In this document: one piece after another, positions 25,982 through 36,341 of the stretch | Layout of the letters: each line of letters begins with the position of its first letter | Position numbering within the stretch: position 1 is the first letter of the stretch | Assembly (NCBI RefSeq): GCF_001942405.1 | Contig: NZ_MKKA01000033.1 | Span: 62,001 to 126,000 of the forward strand | Origin: Ornithinimicrobium sp. CNJ-824 | GTDB taxonomy: Bacteria; Actinomycetota; Actinomycetes; Actinomycetales; Dermatophilaceae | Length of the DNA: 64,000 nt | Direction of reading: 5' to 3' | Translations under genes and position numbers: made by a program | Notes under the pieces: model-generated | The model's input: the letters and a program-made list of their open reading frames with translations, nothing else | The model's database searches: none | What the model was told of the DNA's origin: nothing

Positions 25982-28854
25982 TCAGCTGCGCGGGATCTCG
26001 CGCATCTCGTAGGTGGTGATGAGGTCGTCGACCTGGAGGTCGTTGAAGGACCCCAGGTTGACACCGCACTCGAAGCCCTCCCGGACCTCGGTCACGTCGT
26101 CCTTGAACCGCCGCAGACCGGCGATCTCCAGACCCTCGGTGACGACCACGCCGTCGCGGGTGATGCGGGCCTTGGCACCGCGGCGGATCTCCCCGCTGCG
26201 GACCAGGCAGCCCGCGACGTTGCCGAACTTGGAGCTGCGGAAGATCTCACGGATCTCCGCCGTCCCGGTCTCGGCCTCCTGGTACTCGGGCTTGAGCATG
26301 CCCTTGAGGGCGTTCTCGATGTCGTCGATGGCCTGGTAGATCACGCCGTAGTAGCGGATCTCCACACCCTCGCGCTCGGCGTAGTCCGCGTTCTGACCCT
26401 CGGCCCGCACGTTGAACCCCAGGATGATCGCGTCGGAGGCGACCGCCAGGTTGATGTTGTTCATCGTGATCGCACCGACGCCGCGGTCGATGATCCGCAG
26501 GTCGACCTCGTCGCCGACGTCGATCTGCAGCAGGGCGTCCTCGAGGGCCTCGACCGAACCGGAGACGTCGCCCTTGAGGATGAGGTTGAGCGTCTCGACC
26601 TTGCCCTGGGCGAGGGCCTGGTTAAGGTCCTCCAGGCTGATCCGCTTGCGGGACTTGGCCAGGGCCGCCTGCCGGTCGGCCGCCTCGCGCTTCTCGGCGA
26701 TCTGCCGGGCGGTGCGGTCGTCCGGCGCCACCAGGAAGGTGTCGCCGGCGCGGGCGACCGAGTCCATGCCGAGGACCTGGACGGGCCGCGAGGGCGGCGC
26801 CTCCTGCACGTTGTTGCCGTGCTCGTCGAGCATGGCCCGCACGCGTCCGTGGCTGCCACCGGCGACGATCGCGTCGCCGACCCGCAGGGTGCCCTGCTGG
26901 ACCAGGACGGTGGCCACGGCTCCGCGGCCGCGGTCGAGGTTGGCCTCGATGGCCACGCCGCGGGCGTCCTTGTCGGGGTTGGCCCGCAGGTCCAGGGCGG
27001 CGTCCGCGGTGAGCAGGACCGCGTCGAGCAGCTGCTCGATGTTCCTGCCCTCCTTGGCGGAGACGTCCACGAACATCGTCTCCCCGCCGTACTCCTCGGC
27101 CACCAGGTTGTACTCGGTGAGCTGCTGACGGATCTTGGCCGGGTTGGCACCCTCGACGTCGATCTTGTTGACCGCCACGACGATGGGCACGTTCGCTGCC
27201 TGCGCGTGGTTGAGCGCCTCCACGGTCTGCGGCATCACGCCGTCGTCGGCGGCCACGACCAGGATCGCGATGTCGGTCACCTTGGCTCCACGGGCACGCA
27301 TGGCGGTGAACGCCTCGTGGCCCGGGGTGTCGATGAAGGTGATCGCGCGGTCCTCGCCGTCGTGGTCGGCGTGCACCTGGTAGGCACCGATGTGCTGGGT
27401 GATGCCACCGGTCTCGCCGGCACCGACCTCGGACTCCCGGATCGCGTCGAGCAACCGCGTCTTTCCGTGGTCCACGTGACCCATCACCGTCACGACCGGG
27501 GGCCGCGGCAGCAGGTCCTCGTCGGACTCGGCCTCCGCCTCGGCCTCGAGGTCGATGTTGAACGCGCTGAACAGCTCGCGCTCCTCCTCCTCGGGGGAGA
27601 CGACGCGGATGTCGTAGCCCAGCTCGGAGCCGAGCACGCCGAAGGTGTCCTCGTCCAACGACTGGGTCGCCGTGGCCATCTCACCGAGGTGGAAGAGCAC
27701 GGTCACCAGCGCTGCCGGGTCGACGTTGATCTTGTCGGCGAAGTCGGTCAGCGAGGCTCCGCGGCGCACCGTGACGGTCTGCCCGTTGCCGCGCGGGACG
27801 TTGACGCCGCCGATCGACGGCGCCTGCATCTGCTCGAACTCGGCGCGCTTGGCCCTCTTGGACTTGCGCCCGCGGACCTTTCCGCCGCCACGACCGAAGG
27901 CACCGGCCGTGCCACCACGGCCCCGCGGTCCGCCGCCGCGGCCACCGGGGCCGCCACGGAAGCCGCCGGGAGCACCGCCCGGTCCACCGGGACCGCCGCC
28001 GGGACGGCCGCGTCCGCCGCCCGGACGGGCGGGCCGTTCCCCAGGACGGGGCACCGCGGCGCGCTCGGGCATCATGCCGGGGTTCGGACGGGCACCACCG
28101 GGACGGGGCGCCGCGGGACGCGGACCACCCGGACGGGGGCCGGCGGGACCGGCGGGTCCACCGCGAGAACCACCGGGCCGGGGCATCCCCTGGCTGGTGG
28201 CGAAGGGGTTGTTGCCGGGGCGGGGGGCGCCGCCGCCACGCTCACCACGGTCGGCGCCGCGGTCGCCGCCTCCGCGGCGCTCACGGCCCATGCCCTGGCT
28301 GGAGGAGAACGGGTTGTTGCCGGGCCGCGGACCGGGCTTGGCGCCGGGGCGGGCCGGACGTGGCCCGGGGGTCGCTCCACCCTCGGGCCGGCGCTCGCCC
28401 GCGGCCGGTGCGTCCCCACCGGGGGACTGCTCGGGGGCCGGACGGTCCGGGCCGGGGGCCGGGGGGTCGGGGACGCGGAGGGAGCCTTCGCCGCCGGAGC
28501 CGCCGTCTCGTCCGGGGCCGTCGGCCCGGGCTGCGGCGCGGCGGGCCGTTCCTCGGGGGCGGTGGTCGGGGGCTGCTGGGCCGCCGGCGCCGGGGTCGGC
28601 TGCGGGGCGGCCTTCGGTCCGGGCTTGGGGGCCCCGGACGCGGGCTTGGGCTTGCGGGCCGGGGACCCGCCGCCGGCGGGCTCGGCCTTGGCGGCCGCCG
28701 CGGGCGGGTTCTCCCGGATCTTGCGGACGACAGGGGGCTCGATGGTCGACGATGCCGACCGGACGAACTCTCCCTGCTGCTTCAGGTGGGCGAGCAGCTC
28801 CTTGCTCTCGACCCCGAGCTCCTTGGCGAGCTCGTAGACCCTGAGTTTGGCCAC
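25982..28854 (-). CDS. infB: Translation initiation factor IF-2, one apparent frameshift
   Basis: IF-2 is the GTPase that places initiator tRNA and joins ribosomal subunits. The N terminus [21 protein letters not shown] is the IF-2N domain, followed by a long Pro/Ala/Gly/Arg-rich linker with two copies of a GNNPF-x(3)-QGM unit. The G domain has [20 protein letters not shown] and NKID. The frame breaks near 28462 in a C/G-run-rich part of the linker; joined, it is 957 aa, a normal actinobacterial length. The start is GTG with AAGGAG 10 nt upstream. Confidence 0.95.
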
Positions 28855-28923
28855 GGTGTGGTGTCTCCTTGGTGTAGCGCCACGACCGGGCCCCTTCAGG
28901 GCACGCCCGTGACTAGTGCTGGT

Positions 28924-28959
28924 GGGTGCTCATCGCTGAGTACTCATCGGGTGCTCATC
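28924..28959 (-). repeat. Three imperfect 11-bp direct repeats in the infB leader
   Basis: GGGTGCTCATC (28924), GAGTACTCATC (28938) and GGGTGCTCATC (28949) follow each other closely, 70-105 nt upstream of the infB start within the 191-nt ylxR-infB gap. Read on the minus strand the unit is GATGAGCACCC. TTGACG just upstream (minus strand) may be a -35 box, so the repeats could be protein sites overlapping an internal infB promoter. I see no coding sequence in this gap. Confidence 0.55.
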
Positions 28960-29045
28960 AGCGTCAAACCCGCTTCCGGTTCCTCGATGACAGGCCCGGG
29001 TGGGCCCGCCCTTTGCTGGCGGCCGGATCCGTTGACCCGGCCGTG

Positions 29046-29372
29046 TCACGTCTGCTGCTCGAACCGTTCCTGCACGGCCGTGGTGTCCACCGGGCCGGCC
29101 TGCGTCAGGCGCAGGGCGCGGCCGAAGGCACGACGCGCGATCGCGATCCGCACGCACTCGGGGTCGGGGTGCACCCAGGCACCTCGTCCGTGTGCGCGGC
29201 GCCGCTCGTCCGGGACGACGGTCCACCGGTCGGTGTCCGCCGGTCCGCGGACCGCGACGACCCGCAGCAGTGCGGACTGCTCGTCCCGGCGGCGGCACCC
29301 CACGCACGTGCGCACCGGGGTGCGGCGCGACGTGCCGGATGAGGACGTCGTGGGACGGGCAGTGCTCTCCAC
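29046..29372 (-). CDS. ylxR: YlxR (DUF448/RnpM) family RNA-binding protein
   Basis: The 108-residue protein has RTCVGCRRRDEQSALLRVV and GRGAWVHPDPECVRIAIARRAFGRALR, both typical of YlxR. The family is encoded between nusA and infB in most bacteria, and the Bacillus member (RnpM) binds RNase P RNA. The GTG at 29372 begins 1 nt after the nusA stop, so translation is probably coupled. Confidence 0.9.
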   Translation of the reverse strand: MESTARPTTSSSGTSRRTPVRTCVGCRRRDEQSALLRVVAVRGPADTDRWTVVPDERRRAHGRGAWVHPDPECVRIAIARRAFGRALRLTQAGPVDTTAVQERFEQQT

Positions 29373-29373
29373 T

Positions 29374-30405
29374 CTACACGCCCGGGGGAACGGCGTCCTC
29401 CCGCCCCGCCCGTTCCTCCTGCTCCTCGGTGTCGGCCCGGATGTCGATCTTCCACCCGGTCAGACGGTGCGCGAGCCGGGCGTTCTGACCCTCGCGGCCG
29501 ATGGCCAGGGACAGCTGGTAGTCGGGCACCACGACCTGGACCTGCCGCGTCCGCGTGTCGACGATCCGGGCGGACTGGACCCGCGCCGGGGACAGCGCCG
29601 CCGCCACGTACTCCTCCGGGTCGTCGCTGTAGTCGACGATGTCGATCTTCTCGCCCTGCAGCTCCGCCATGACCGCCCGCACCCGTTGGCCCATCGGCCC
29701 GATGCAGGCCCCCTTGGCGTTGACGCCCGGCACCGTGGCCCGCACCGCGATCTTGGTGCGGTGCCCGGCCTCGCGGGCCACGCCGGCGATCTCCACGGTG
29801 CCGTCGGCGACCTCGGGCACCTCCAGGGCGAAGAGCCTGCGGACCAGGTTGGGGTGCGTCCGGGACAACATGATCTGCGGTCCCCGGTAGCCCCGCTTGG
29901 CGCTGACGACGTAGCAGCGGAGACGCTGCCCGTGCCCGTAGCTCTCCCCCGGCACCTGCTCGGCGGTCGGCAGCTCGCCCTCGACCGTGCCGAAGTCGAC
30001 CAGGACGAAGCGCGGGTCGTTGGACTGCTGCACGACGCCGGAGACGATGTCGCCCTCCCGGGCCCGGAAGTCGCCGAGCACGGCGTCGTCCTCGAGCTCG
30101 CGCATGCGCTGGGTGATGACCTGGCGGGCGGTGGCCGCGGCCACCCGGCCGAAGCCCTCCGGGGTGTCGTCGAACTCGGGGCCCGGTTCCCCCCGGGTCC
30201 CGTCGTCCAGCACGGGGGCGGGCTCGCGGGCCCAGACGGTCACGTGCCCGCTCCGGCGGTCGAGCTCGACGCGCGCGTCGCGGTAGTGCCCCTCGATCTT
30301 CTGGTAGGCCGACAGGAGGGCCTGCTCGATCGCCTGGACGATGACGTCCATCGGGATCTCGCGCTCGCGCTCCAGCAGCCGCAGCGCGGCCATGTCGATG
30401 TCCAT
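29374..30405 (-). CDS. nusA: Transcription termination/antitermination factor NusA
   Basis: NusA binds RNA polymerase and modulates pausing, termination and antitermination. The N terminus [22 protein letters not shown] begins the RNAP-binding domain, an S1 domain lies around residues 120-185, then KH domains with [15 protein letters not shown] and [13 protein letters not shown]. There is no C-terminal acidic repeat; 343 aa is normal for actinobacteria. The ATG overlaps the rimP stop in an ATGA junction. Confidence 0.95.
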   Translation of the reverse strand: MDIDMAALRLLEREREIPMDVIVQAIEQALLSAYQKIEGHYRDARVELDRRSGHVTVWAREPAPVLDDGTRGEPGPEFDDTPEGFGRVAAATARQVITQRMRELEDDAVLGDFRAREGDIVSGVVQQSNDPRFVLVDFGTVEGELPTAEQVPGESYGHGQRLRCYVVSAKRGYRGPQIMLSRTHPNLVRRLFALEVPEVADGTVEIAGVAREAGHRTKIAVRATVPGVNAKGACIGPMGQRVRAVMAELQGEKIDIVDYSDDPEEYVAAALSPARVQSARIVDTRTRQVQVVVPDYQLSLAIGREGQNARLAHRLTGWKIDIRADTEEQEERAGREDAVPPGV

Positions 30406-30953
30406 CAGTGGTCCTTTCCGTCGGGGCGCGAGAACTCCACCTGCACGGAGGCCCGCTCGATGCTCGGCCAGGCGAGCTCCAGGGCGTCGTCGGGCTCCTC
30501 CCCCGGTCGGGCCTCACCGCCGCGCACCTGCTCCAGCCGCACGCCGTCGCCGTCCACCGACACGAGGCGCCCGGTGACCGGGCCGCCGTCGGTGCGGCCG
30601 ACGGTGAGCAGCCGACCGACGTTGCGCCGGAACTGGGCCGGGCTGCCCAGGGGCCGGTCCACGCCCGGCGAGCTCACCTCCAGGGTGTAGGGGCCCTGGC
30701 CCGTGGCGTCGGAGGCGTCGAGGGTGTCGGAGACCGTCCGGGTGGCCTCGGCGATCTCGTCGAGGGTGAGCGGCTCGACCACGGAGGTGGTGTCGCCAGG
30801 GTCCAGGCCCTCGACGTCACGGGCCACGAAGACCCGGACCAGCCGGCGGCGGCCGGCCTGCTGGACCACCACCTCGTCGACGACGACCCCGCTGCCCTGC
30901 AGGGCCTGGGCGACCTCCTGGGTGAGCAGCTCCGTGCGTGCCCGGGTGTCCAT
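30405..30953 (-). CDS. rimP: Ribosome maturation factor RimP
   Basis: RimP assists 30S subunit assembly. The conserved core is [19 protein letters not shown] and [14 protein letters not shown]. The 182-residue size is slightly long because of an acidic insertion ([13 protein letters not shown]). The ATG at 30953 follows AGGAGG by about 8 nt. It heads the rimP-nusA-ylxR-infB group and is transcribed away from the DUF4439 gene. Confidence 0.93.
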   Translation of the reverse strand: MDTRARTELLTQEVAQALQGSGVVVDEVVVQQAGRRRLVRVFVARDVEGLDPGDTTSVVEPLTLDEIAEATRTVSDTLDASDATGQGPYTLEVSSPGVDRPLGSPAQFRRNVGRLLTVGRTDGGPVTGRLVSVDGDGVRLEQVRGGEARPGEEPDDALELAWPSIERASVQVEFSRPDGKDH

Positions 30954-31031
30954 CAGGTGCCTCCTGCGATCTTCTGCTGTCTGCCGACCCCCGGGCACCC
31001 TGCGGTGCCGGGCCACCGGTCCGGAACCGTC

Positions 31032-31038
31032 TACCCTA
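31032..31038. promoter_or_regulatory. Overlapping divergent -10 boxes (rimP and DUF4439)
   Basis: The 7-bp TACCCTA can be read as TACCCT on the plus strand, ending 10 nt before the DUF4439 ATG at 31048, and as TAGGGT on the minus strand, ahead of rimP. Polymerase could occupy only one direction at a time. No convincing -35 boxes are visible, so this is a suggestion from position and sequence only. Confidence 0.4.
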
Positions 31039-31047
31039 CCTCTTGAG

Positions 31048-32055
31048 ATGATCCCCGTCATGCCCCCGACCGTGTCCCGCCGTGCCCTTCTGCGCTCCGG
31101 CGGACTCGTCGGGCTGGCGGGCCTGCTCGCGGCCTGCGACGGGTCCGAGGGACCGGACAGCACGTCCCCCACCGGCGCGGTGGAGCCCGACGACCCGACC
31201 ACCTGGCCGCCCGACACCACCCTGCTGCTCTCCGCGCGTCAGCGCGTCCACGGCTACCTGGCCGCGCTCGAGGTGGTGGAGGTGCCCTCCGGCCGCGCCT
31301 CCCGGCTGCGCGACGCCTGGGAGGCCCAGCTGGAGACGGTGGAGCAGCTGGTGACGCTGGGCGGGGTGCCGTTGCCGGCACCACCCACGGACCCCGTGGT
31401 CACCGCCGCCCCGGACGACACCGCCCGCACGACCGCCCCCACGGACGACGCCGACCGGACGGCCGGGCCCGAGCGGCCTCCGGCGGACCGGCTCGGCCAG
31501 GTGCTGCGCGCCGACGTCACCGAGGCCCTGCGCGACGCCTCCACCGCGACCCCGACCCACCTCGCGATGCTCGTCTCGGTGGCGGCGCAGCACGCCGCGT
31601 CCGCCCAGGAACTCGGGGCCGCCGTGGACTGGCCTCCGCTGGCCGGGCCGCGGGACGCGGCCGCGGTGCCGCTGCTGGCCGCGCTGCGGCCGGCGGTGTT
31701 CGGCCTGGAGGTGCTGGCGGCACGGTCCCGCGGCGAGGAGCGTGCCGACTACGAGTCGGTGCTCGAGGAGGTCGCGGGTCTGACCCGGCAGCTGACCAGC
31801 CTGGCCGGTCGGGCCGCGCCCGTGCCGCCGCTGGGCTACGACCTGCCCGAACCGCTGGCCGACCGCGAGGACCGCCGCGACCTGGCCGTCCGGCTGGTGG
31901 CCGACGTCGCCCCCGCCGCCCTGACGACGGCCACCCGGGTGTCCGGGGACGTGGCCCAGCTGACGGGGGTGGCCAGGGTGGTCGCGGAGGCGGTCTCCTG
32001 GGACCGCCGCCTCGGCGGGCGGGGCAGCCCCTTCCCGGGCATGACCGCTCCCTGA
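31048..32055 (+). CDS. DUF4439 (ferritin-like) Tat lipoprotein
   Basis: The protein (335 aa) begins with a twin-arginine signal, SRRALLRSGG, leading into the lipobox LAAC, so it should be exported folded and lipid-anchored. A Pro/Thr/Asp-rich linker follows, then a largely helical Ala/Leu-rich domain (from about residue 155) of the DUF4439 ferritin-like type. No metal-binding ExxH pair is obvious. DUF4439 genes commonly stand divergent from rimP in actinobacteria; the function is unknown. A second ATG at 31060 is an alternative start. Confidence 0.75.
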   Translation: MIPVMPPTVSRRALLRSGGLVGLAGLLAACDGSEGPDSTSPTGAVEPDDPTTWPPDTTLLLSARQRVHGYLAALEVVEVPSGRASRLRDAWEAQLETVEQLVTLGGVPLPAPPTDPVVTAAPDDTARTTAPTDDADRTAGPERPPADRLGQVLRADVTEALRDASTATPTHLAMLVSVAAQHAASAQELGAAVDWPPLAGPRDAAAVPLLAALRPAVFGLEVLAARSRGEERADYESVLEEVAGLTRQLTSLAGRAAPVPPLGYDLPEPLADREDRRDLAVRLVADVAPAALTTATRVSGDVAQLTGVARVVAEAVSWDRRLGGRGSPFPGMTAP

Positions 32056-32124
32056 CCTGAAGGCGCCCCGACGGGCACCGGCCGTCCCGACCGGTCCCCA
32101 CGCCGACGGCATACCGTGGGACGC

Positions 32125-34119
32125 ATGCCCAACCGTCTGGCCGCCAGCACCTCCCCCTACCTCCTGCAGCACGCGGACAACCCCGTGGACTGGTGGGAGT
32201 GGGGGCCGGAGGCCTTCGCCGAGGCCCGCCGCCGGGACGTGCCGGTGCTGCTGTCGGTGGGGTACGCGGCCTGCCACTGGTGCCACGTCATGGCGCACGA
32301 GACCTTCGAGGACGAGGAGGTCGGCCGGCTCGTCGGCGAGCACCTGGTGGCGGTCAAGGTCGACCGGGAGGAGCGTCCCGACGTCGACGCCGTGTACATG
32401 GCGGCCACGACCGCGTTGACCGGTCGCGGCGGGTGGCCGATGACCTGCCTGCTCACGCCTAAGGGTGAGCCCTTCTGGGCGGGCACCTACCTGCCCCGTG
32501 AGCAGTTCGCCCAGCTCGTCCGGGGTGCGGCGAGGGCCTGGCGGGAGGACCGGGAGCGCGTGCTCGCCGGCGGTGCGCAGATCGTCGCCGCCCTGCGCCG
32601 GGCCGAGGACCGCGCGGCCCCGGGCACCGCCCCCGTCGAGGACGATCTCGCCGCGGCCGTCCGGACGCTGGCGGGCGAGTTCGACCCCCGGTGGGGCGGC
32701 TTCGGCGGGGCGCCCAAGTTCCCTCCGTCCATGGTGCTGGCCTTCCTGCTGCGCCACCACGGGCGCACCGGCGACGACCAGGCGCTGGGCATGGTGAGGC
32801 GGACCTGCGAGGCGATGGCCCGCTCCGGGACCTACGACCAGGTGGGCGGCGGCTTCGCCCGGTATGCCGTGGACCGCGCCTGGGTGGTCCCCCACTTCGA
32901 GAAGATGCTCTACGACAACGCCCTGCTGCTGGGCGTCTACACCGACCTGCTGCGGGCCGACCCGGCGACCCGGCCGTGGGCCGGGCGGGTGGTGCGGGAG
33001 ACCGTCGAGTGGCTGCTGAGGGAGATGTGGACGGAGCAGGCCGCCTTCGCCAGCTCGTTGGACGCCGACACCGACGGGGCCGAGGGAGCCACCTACGTCT
33101 GGACGCCGGACCAGCTCCGCCAGGTCCTGGGGGACGAGGACGGGCGCCGGGCCGCCGCGCTGCTCGGCGTCACCGCGACCGGCACGTTCGAGCACGGCAC
33201 CTCGACCCTTCAGCTGCGCCAGGACCCGGACGACCCGGCCTGGTGGGCGGACGTGCGGGAGCGGCTGGACCTGCACCGCAGCCTGCGGCCGCAGCCGGCC
33301 CGGGACGACAAGGTCGTCACCGCCTGGAACGGCCTGCTCGTGGCCGCCCTCGCGCACGCCGGCTGGGTGCTGGACGAGCCGGACTGGGTCGACGTGGCCG
33401 CCCGCTGCGCGCGGTTCGTGCTGGACGTGCACGTCGTCGACGGGCGGCTGCGGCGCAGCTCCCGGGACGGCACCGTCGGCGACGCCCTCGCGGTGGCCGA
33501 GGACCACGGCGACCTCGCCGACGGCCTGCTGGCCCTGCACCGGGCGACCGGGGACCCCGGCTGGCTGGCCGAGGCCGGCCGGCTGCTGGACGACGCGGTG
33601 GGGCTCTTCGGCCGGCACGACGGCAGCTTCACGGCCACCGGCCGGGACGCCGAACGGCTCGTGGTGGACCCTCGCCCGGAGGGGGACAACGCCGAGCCGG
33701 GGGGCGTCAGCGCCCTGGCGCTGGCGCTGGTCCGGCACGGCGCCCAGGCGGGGCGCGCGGACCACCTGGAGCGGGCGGGCGCGGCCCTGGGCGGGATGTC
33801 CGCCCTGGTGGCGCAGGCCCCCCGCTTCGCGGGATGGGCGCTCGTCGCGGCCGAGGAGCTCCTCGCCGGCCCGGTCCTCGTGCGCCTCTCCCCCGCCGGA
33901 CCCGACGACGGGGCGGACGACGCTGCGGACGGGTCGGGCACGGCACCCGTGGCGGGACCGCTCGGGCGGGCGGTGCGGCATACCCCGGTCGGCACCCTGG
34001 TGGTGGACGGCGACCCGGGCACCCCGCTGGTCGGGGGCCGACGCGCGGCGACCGTGTGCCGGGGCACCGTGTGCGACCTGCCGACGACGGTCCCCGACGA
34101 CCTGCCGGGGCGGGGCTAG
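32125..34119 (+). CDS. DUF255 thioredoxin-domain protein (YyaL/SPATA20 family)
   Basis: The 664-residue protein starts [23 protein letters not shown] and has the thioredoxin-like motif [10 protein letters not shown] (about residues 50-59), both diagnostic. A long alpha/alpha-barrel part follows with [22 protein letters not shown] and [14 protein letters not shown]. Its molecular role is not known. TACCGT ends 7 nt before the ATG, predicting a leaderless mRNA. The stop codon TAG forms the first bases of a possible -10 box for the next gene. Confidence 0.92.
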   Translation: MPNRLAASTSPYLLQHADNPVDWWEWGPEAFAEARRRDVPVLLSVGYAACHWCHVMAHETFEDEEVGRLVGEHLVAVKVDREERPDVDAVYMAATTALTGRGGWPMTCLLTPKGEPFWAGTYLPREQFAQLVRGAARAWREDRERVLAGGAQIVAALRRAEDRAAPGTAPVEDDLAAAVRTLAGEFDPRWGGFGGAPKFPPSMVLAFLLRHHGRTGDDQALGMVRRTCEAMARSGTYDQVGGGFARYAVDRAWVVPHFEKMLYDNALLLGVYTDLLRADPATRPWAGRVVRETVEWLLREMWTEQAAFASSLDADTDGAEGATYVWTPDQLRQVLGDEDGRRAAALLGVTATGTFEHGTSTLQLRQDPDDPAWWADVRERLDLHRSLRPQPARDDKVVTAWNGLLVAALAHAGWVLDEPDWVDVAARCARFVLDVHVVDGRLRRSSRDGTVGDALAVAEDHGDLADGLLALHRATGDPGWLAEAGRLLDDAVGLFGRHDGSFTATGRDAERLVVDPRPEGDNAEPGGVSALALALVRHGAQAGRADHLERAGAALGGMSALVAQAPRFAGWALVAAEELLAGPVLVRLSPAGPDDGADDAADGSGTAPVAGPLGRAVRHTPVGTLVVDGDPGTPLVGGRRAATVCRGTVCDLPTTVPDDLPGRG

Positions 34120-34154
34120 TCTGGCGCCCATCGCCTACCTGGAGGGGGTATGCC

Positions 34155-35480
34155 GTGCGACGCACGTCCGCCGTTCCCGCCGTCGCCCTCGGCGCGGCCC
34201 TGCTGCTGGCCGCCTGCGCATGGGGCACCGAGGATGCTCCCGGGGGCACCCCGACGGCCGTCCCCGCGCCCGCGCCCGCACCCGAGGGCGACGGCGAGGG
34301 CGAGGACGAGGAGGCGACCGAGGACGCGGGTGACGGGACCGCAGGGGAGGGGACCGCGGAGGGGGTGGCCCCGCCGGAGTCGTCGCTGGAGGAGGAGGAC
34401 GACGCGGACGCCGACGGGCCGGTGGAGGTGACGATCGCCGCGGCCGGCGACATCCTGGCCCACTCCCGGCTCAACCTCACCGCCAACGCCTACGCGGGCG
34501 GCGCCGAGGGCGCCTACGACTACACGCCCATGTTCGCCGACGTGACCTCCCCCATCTCGGAGGCCGACCTGGCGCTGTGCCACCTGGAGACCCCGCTGTC
34601 CCCGGACAACACCAACCTGTCGGTCCCCGACCGGCTCGTCTTCAACACCCCCCGCGAGATGGCCGACGCGCTGGCCGGTGCCGGTTTCGACGGGTGCGAG
34701 TTCGCCTCCAACCACACCATGGACATGGGCATCGGCGGGCTGGCGGCCACCGAGGAGGTCGTCCGCGAGGCCGGGATGGGCTACGCGGGCCCCACTGCGG
34801 ACGAGGAGCGTTCCGGGCAGGCGGAGGTCTACGAGGTCCCGACCGAGGAAGGCACGGCCCGGGTCGCCCACCTGGCCTACACCTACACCTACCCCAACTC
34901 CGGCACACCCACGACCACCATCCCCGGGGAGGCACCCTGGCTGGTCGACGCCTCGTGGCCCAACCTGGACAGCGACGGCATCCTCGAGCAGGCCGGTGCC
35001 GCCCGGGACGAGGGTGCCGACTTCGTCGTGGTGAGCATGCACTGGGGCAACGAGTACCAGGCGCAGCCGACCGAGGACCAGACCCGGATCGCCGGCGACC
35101 TGCTCTCCTCGGGCGAGGTCGACCTCATCCTCGGCACGCACGTGCACGTCATCCAGCCCTGCGAGCAGGTCGACGGTCGGCACGTGATCTACGGGCTGGG
35201 CAACTTCCTGTCCAACCAGTCGCCCGACACCCACGCCAGCCTGGCCCCGGCGACCCAGGAGGGCATGGTGGCCACCTTCACCCTGACGCGGGACGAGGAC
35301 GGCGAGGTCAGCTCGCGGATGGAGTACCGGCCCACCCGGGTCGAGATCGTCCCCGGGCCGCAGCCGGGGCCGCACGTCATCCGGCTGGTCTCCCCGGAGA
35401 ACTACCCCCAGACCTGGGAGCGGACGACGGCCACGGTGGACCTCCTCGGCGGGTGCGGGGCCGAGCCCGTGCAGCCCTGA
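34155..35480 (+). CDS. CapA family lipoprotein (poly-gamma-glutamate-synthesis-like metallophosphatase)
   Basis: The signal peptide ends in LAAC (lipobox), then a 60-residue acidic Gly/Glu/Asp-rich linker leads to a calcineurin-like domain. Motifs are AAAGDILAH, LCHLETPLS, FASNHTMDMG, VVSMHWGNEY and GTHVHVIQP, which supply the metal ligands of the CapA/PGA_cap fold. Such proteins are linked to poly-gamma-glutamate capsules in Bacillus, but no capBC genes are present, so the role here is open. GTG at 34155 has GGAGGG upstream; TAGTCT at the preceding stop codon may be its promoter. Confidence 0.85.
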   Translation: MRRTSAVPAVALGAALLLAACAWGTEDAPGGTPTAVPAPAPAPEGDGEGEDEEATEDAGDGTAGEGTAEGVAPPESSLEEEDDADADGPVEVTIAAAGDILAHSRLNLTANAYAGGAEGAYDYTPMFADVTSPISEADLALCHLETPLSPDNTNLSVPDRLVFNTPREMADALAGAGFDGCEFASNHTMDMGIGGLAATEEVVREAGMGYAGPTADEERSGQAEVYEVPTEEGTARVAHLAYTYTYPNSGTPTTTIPGEAPWLVDASWPNLDSDGILEQAGAARDEGADFVVVSMHWGNEYQAQPTEDQTRIAGDLLSSGEVDLILGTHVHVIQPCEQVDGRHVIYGLGNFLSNQSPDTHASLAPATQEGMVATFTLTRDEDGEVSSRMEYRPTRVEIVPGPQPGPHVIRLVSPENYPQTWERTTATVDLLGGCGAEPVQP

Positions 35481-35529
35481 GGGCCCCTCCCCCCGCTCCC
35501 GCCCGCCCGGGACCCGCCCGGCCGGGGGC

Positions 35530-36326
35530 TCAGCCGAGGAGCTGCTCGGCGGTGTCCAGCCCGATCTTGACGATGAAGGCCGTGAGCACGAGGACGAAGA
35601 AGACCCGGACGAACCGGCTGCCCCGGGCCACCGCCACCCGGGCGCCGAGGTAGCCGCCGACGATGTTGCAGGCGCCCATGACCACCCCGAGCTCCCACAT
35701 CACCGCCCCCTGCGGCACGAACACCACCAGGGCCGCCAGGTTGGTCGCCAGGTTGGCGATCTTGGCCTTGGCGCTGGCCTCGAGGAAGCCGTAGCCCAGC
35801 GCGCTGACGAGCGCGAAGACGAAGAAGGACCCCGTCCCCGGTCCCAGCGCCCCGTCGTAGGCCCCGATCACCACCCCGATGAGCAGCGCCACGGCCAGGT
35901 GCCGCCGCGGCCGGACGTGCCCGAAGCGCAGCCGCTGCATCTGTCCCATCGACGGCCTGGCCAGGGTGTAGACGCCCACCGCCACGAGCACGGTGAGGAT
36001 GATCGGGTTGAACGCCTCCTTGCTGATGAGGAAGGCGGTCGCCGCTCCCCCGGCGCTGCCGAGGAAGGCGGACCCGGCCAGCGGCAGCGCGGTGCGCAGG
36101 TCGGGCCGGACCCGGCGGAAGTAGGTGATCGAGCTGGTCGCGGTGCCGGCGATCGAGCCGAGCTTGTTGGTCGCCAGCAGCTGGACGGGGCTGGCGCCCG
36201 GGACCCCGACGAGCAGGGCGGGCAGCTGGATCAGCCCGCCGCCGCCCACGACGCGTCGACGAAGCCCGCCGCCAGGCCCGCCAGGGCGAGGAAGACCAGG
36301 ACGCCCGGGTCGAGGCTCTCCAGCAC
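35530..36326 (-). CDS. TauE/SafE (TSUP) family membrane permease, one apparent frameshift
   Basis: The protein (265 aa when joined) has seven to eight helices and the family repeats GGGGLIQLPALL with NKLGSIAGT in the first half and GVVIGAYDGALGPGTG with NLAALVVF in the second. TSUP proteins move sulfonates, sulfite or other organic anions. The N-terminal helix starting VLESLDPGVLVFLAL is in another frame; a lost C near 36252 (GACGCCGTC read as GACGCGTC) joins the two. The GTG at 36326 has no strong ribosome binding site. It follows proS by 15 nt. Confidence 0.85.
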
Positions 36327-36341
36327 CGGAGGGGTATGCCG

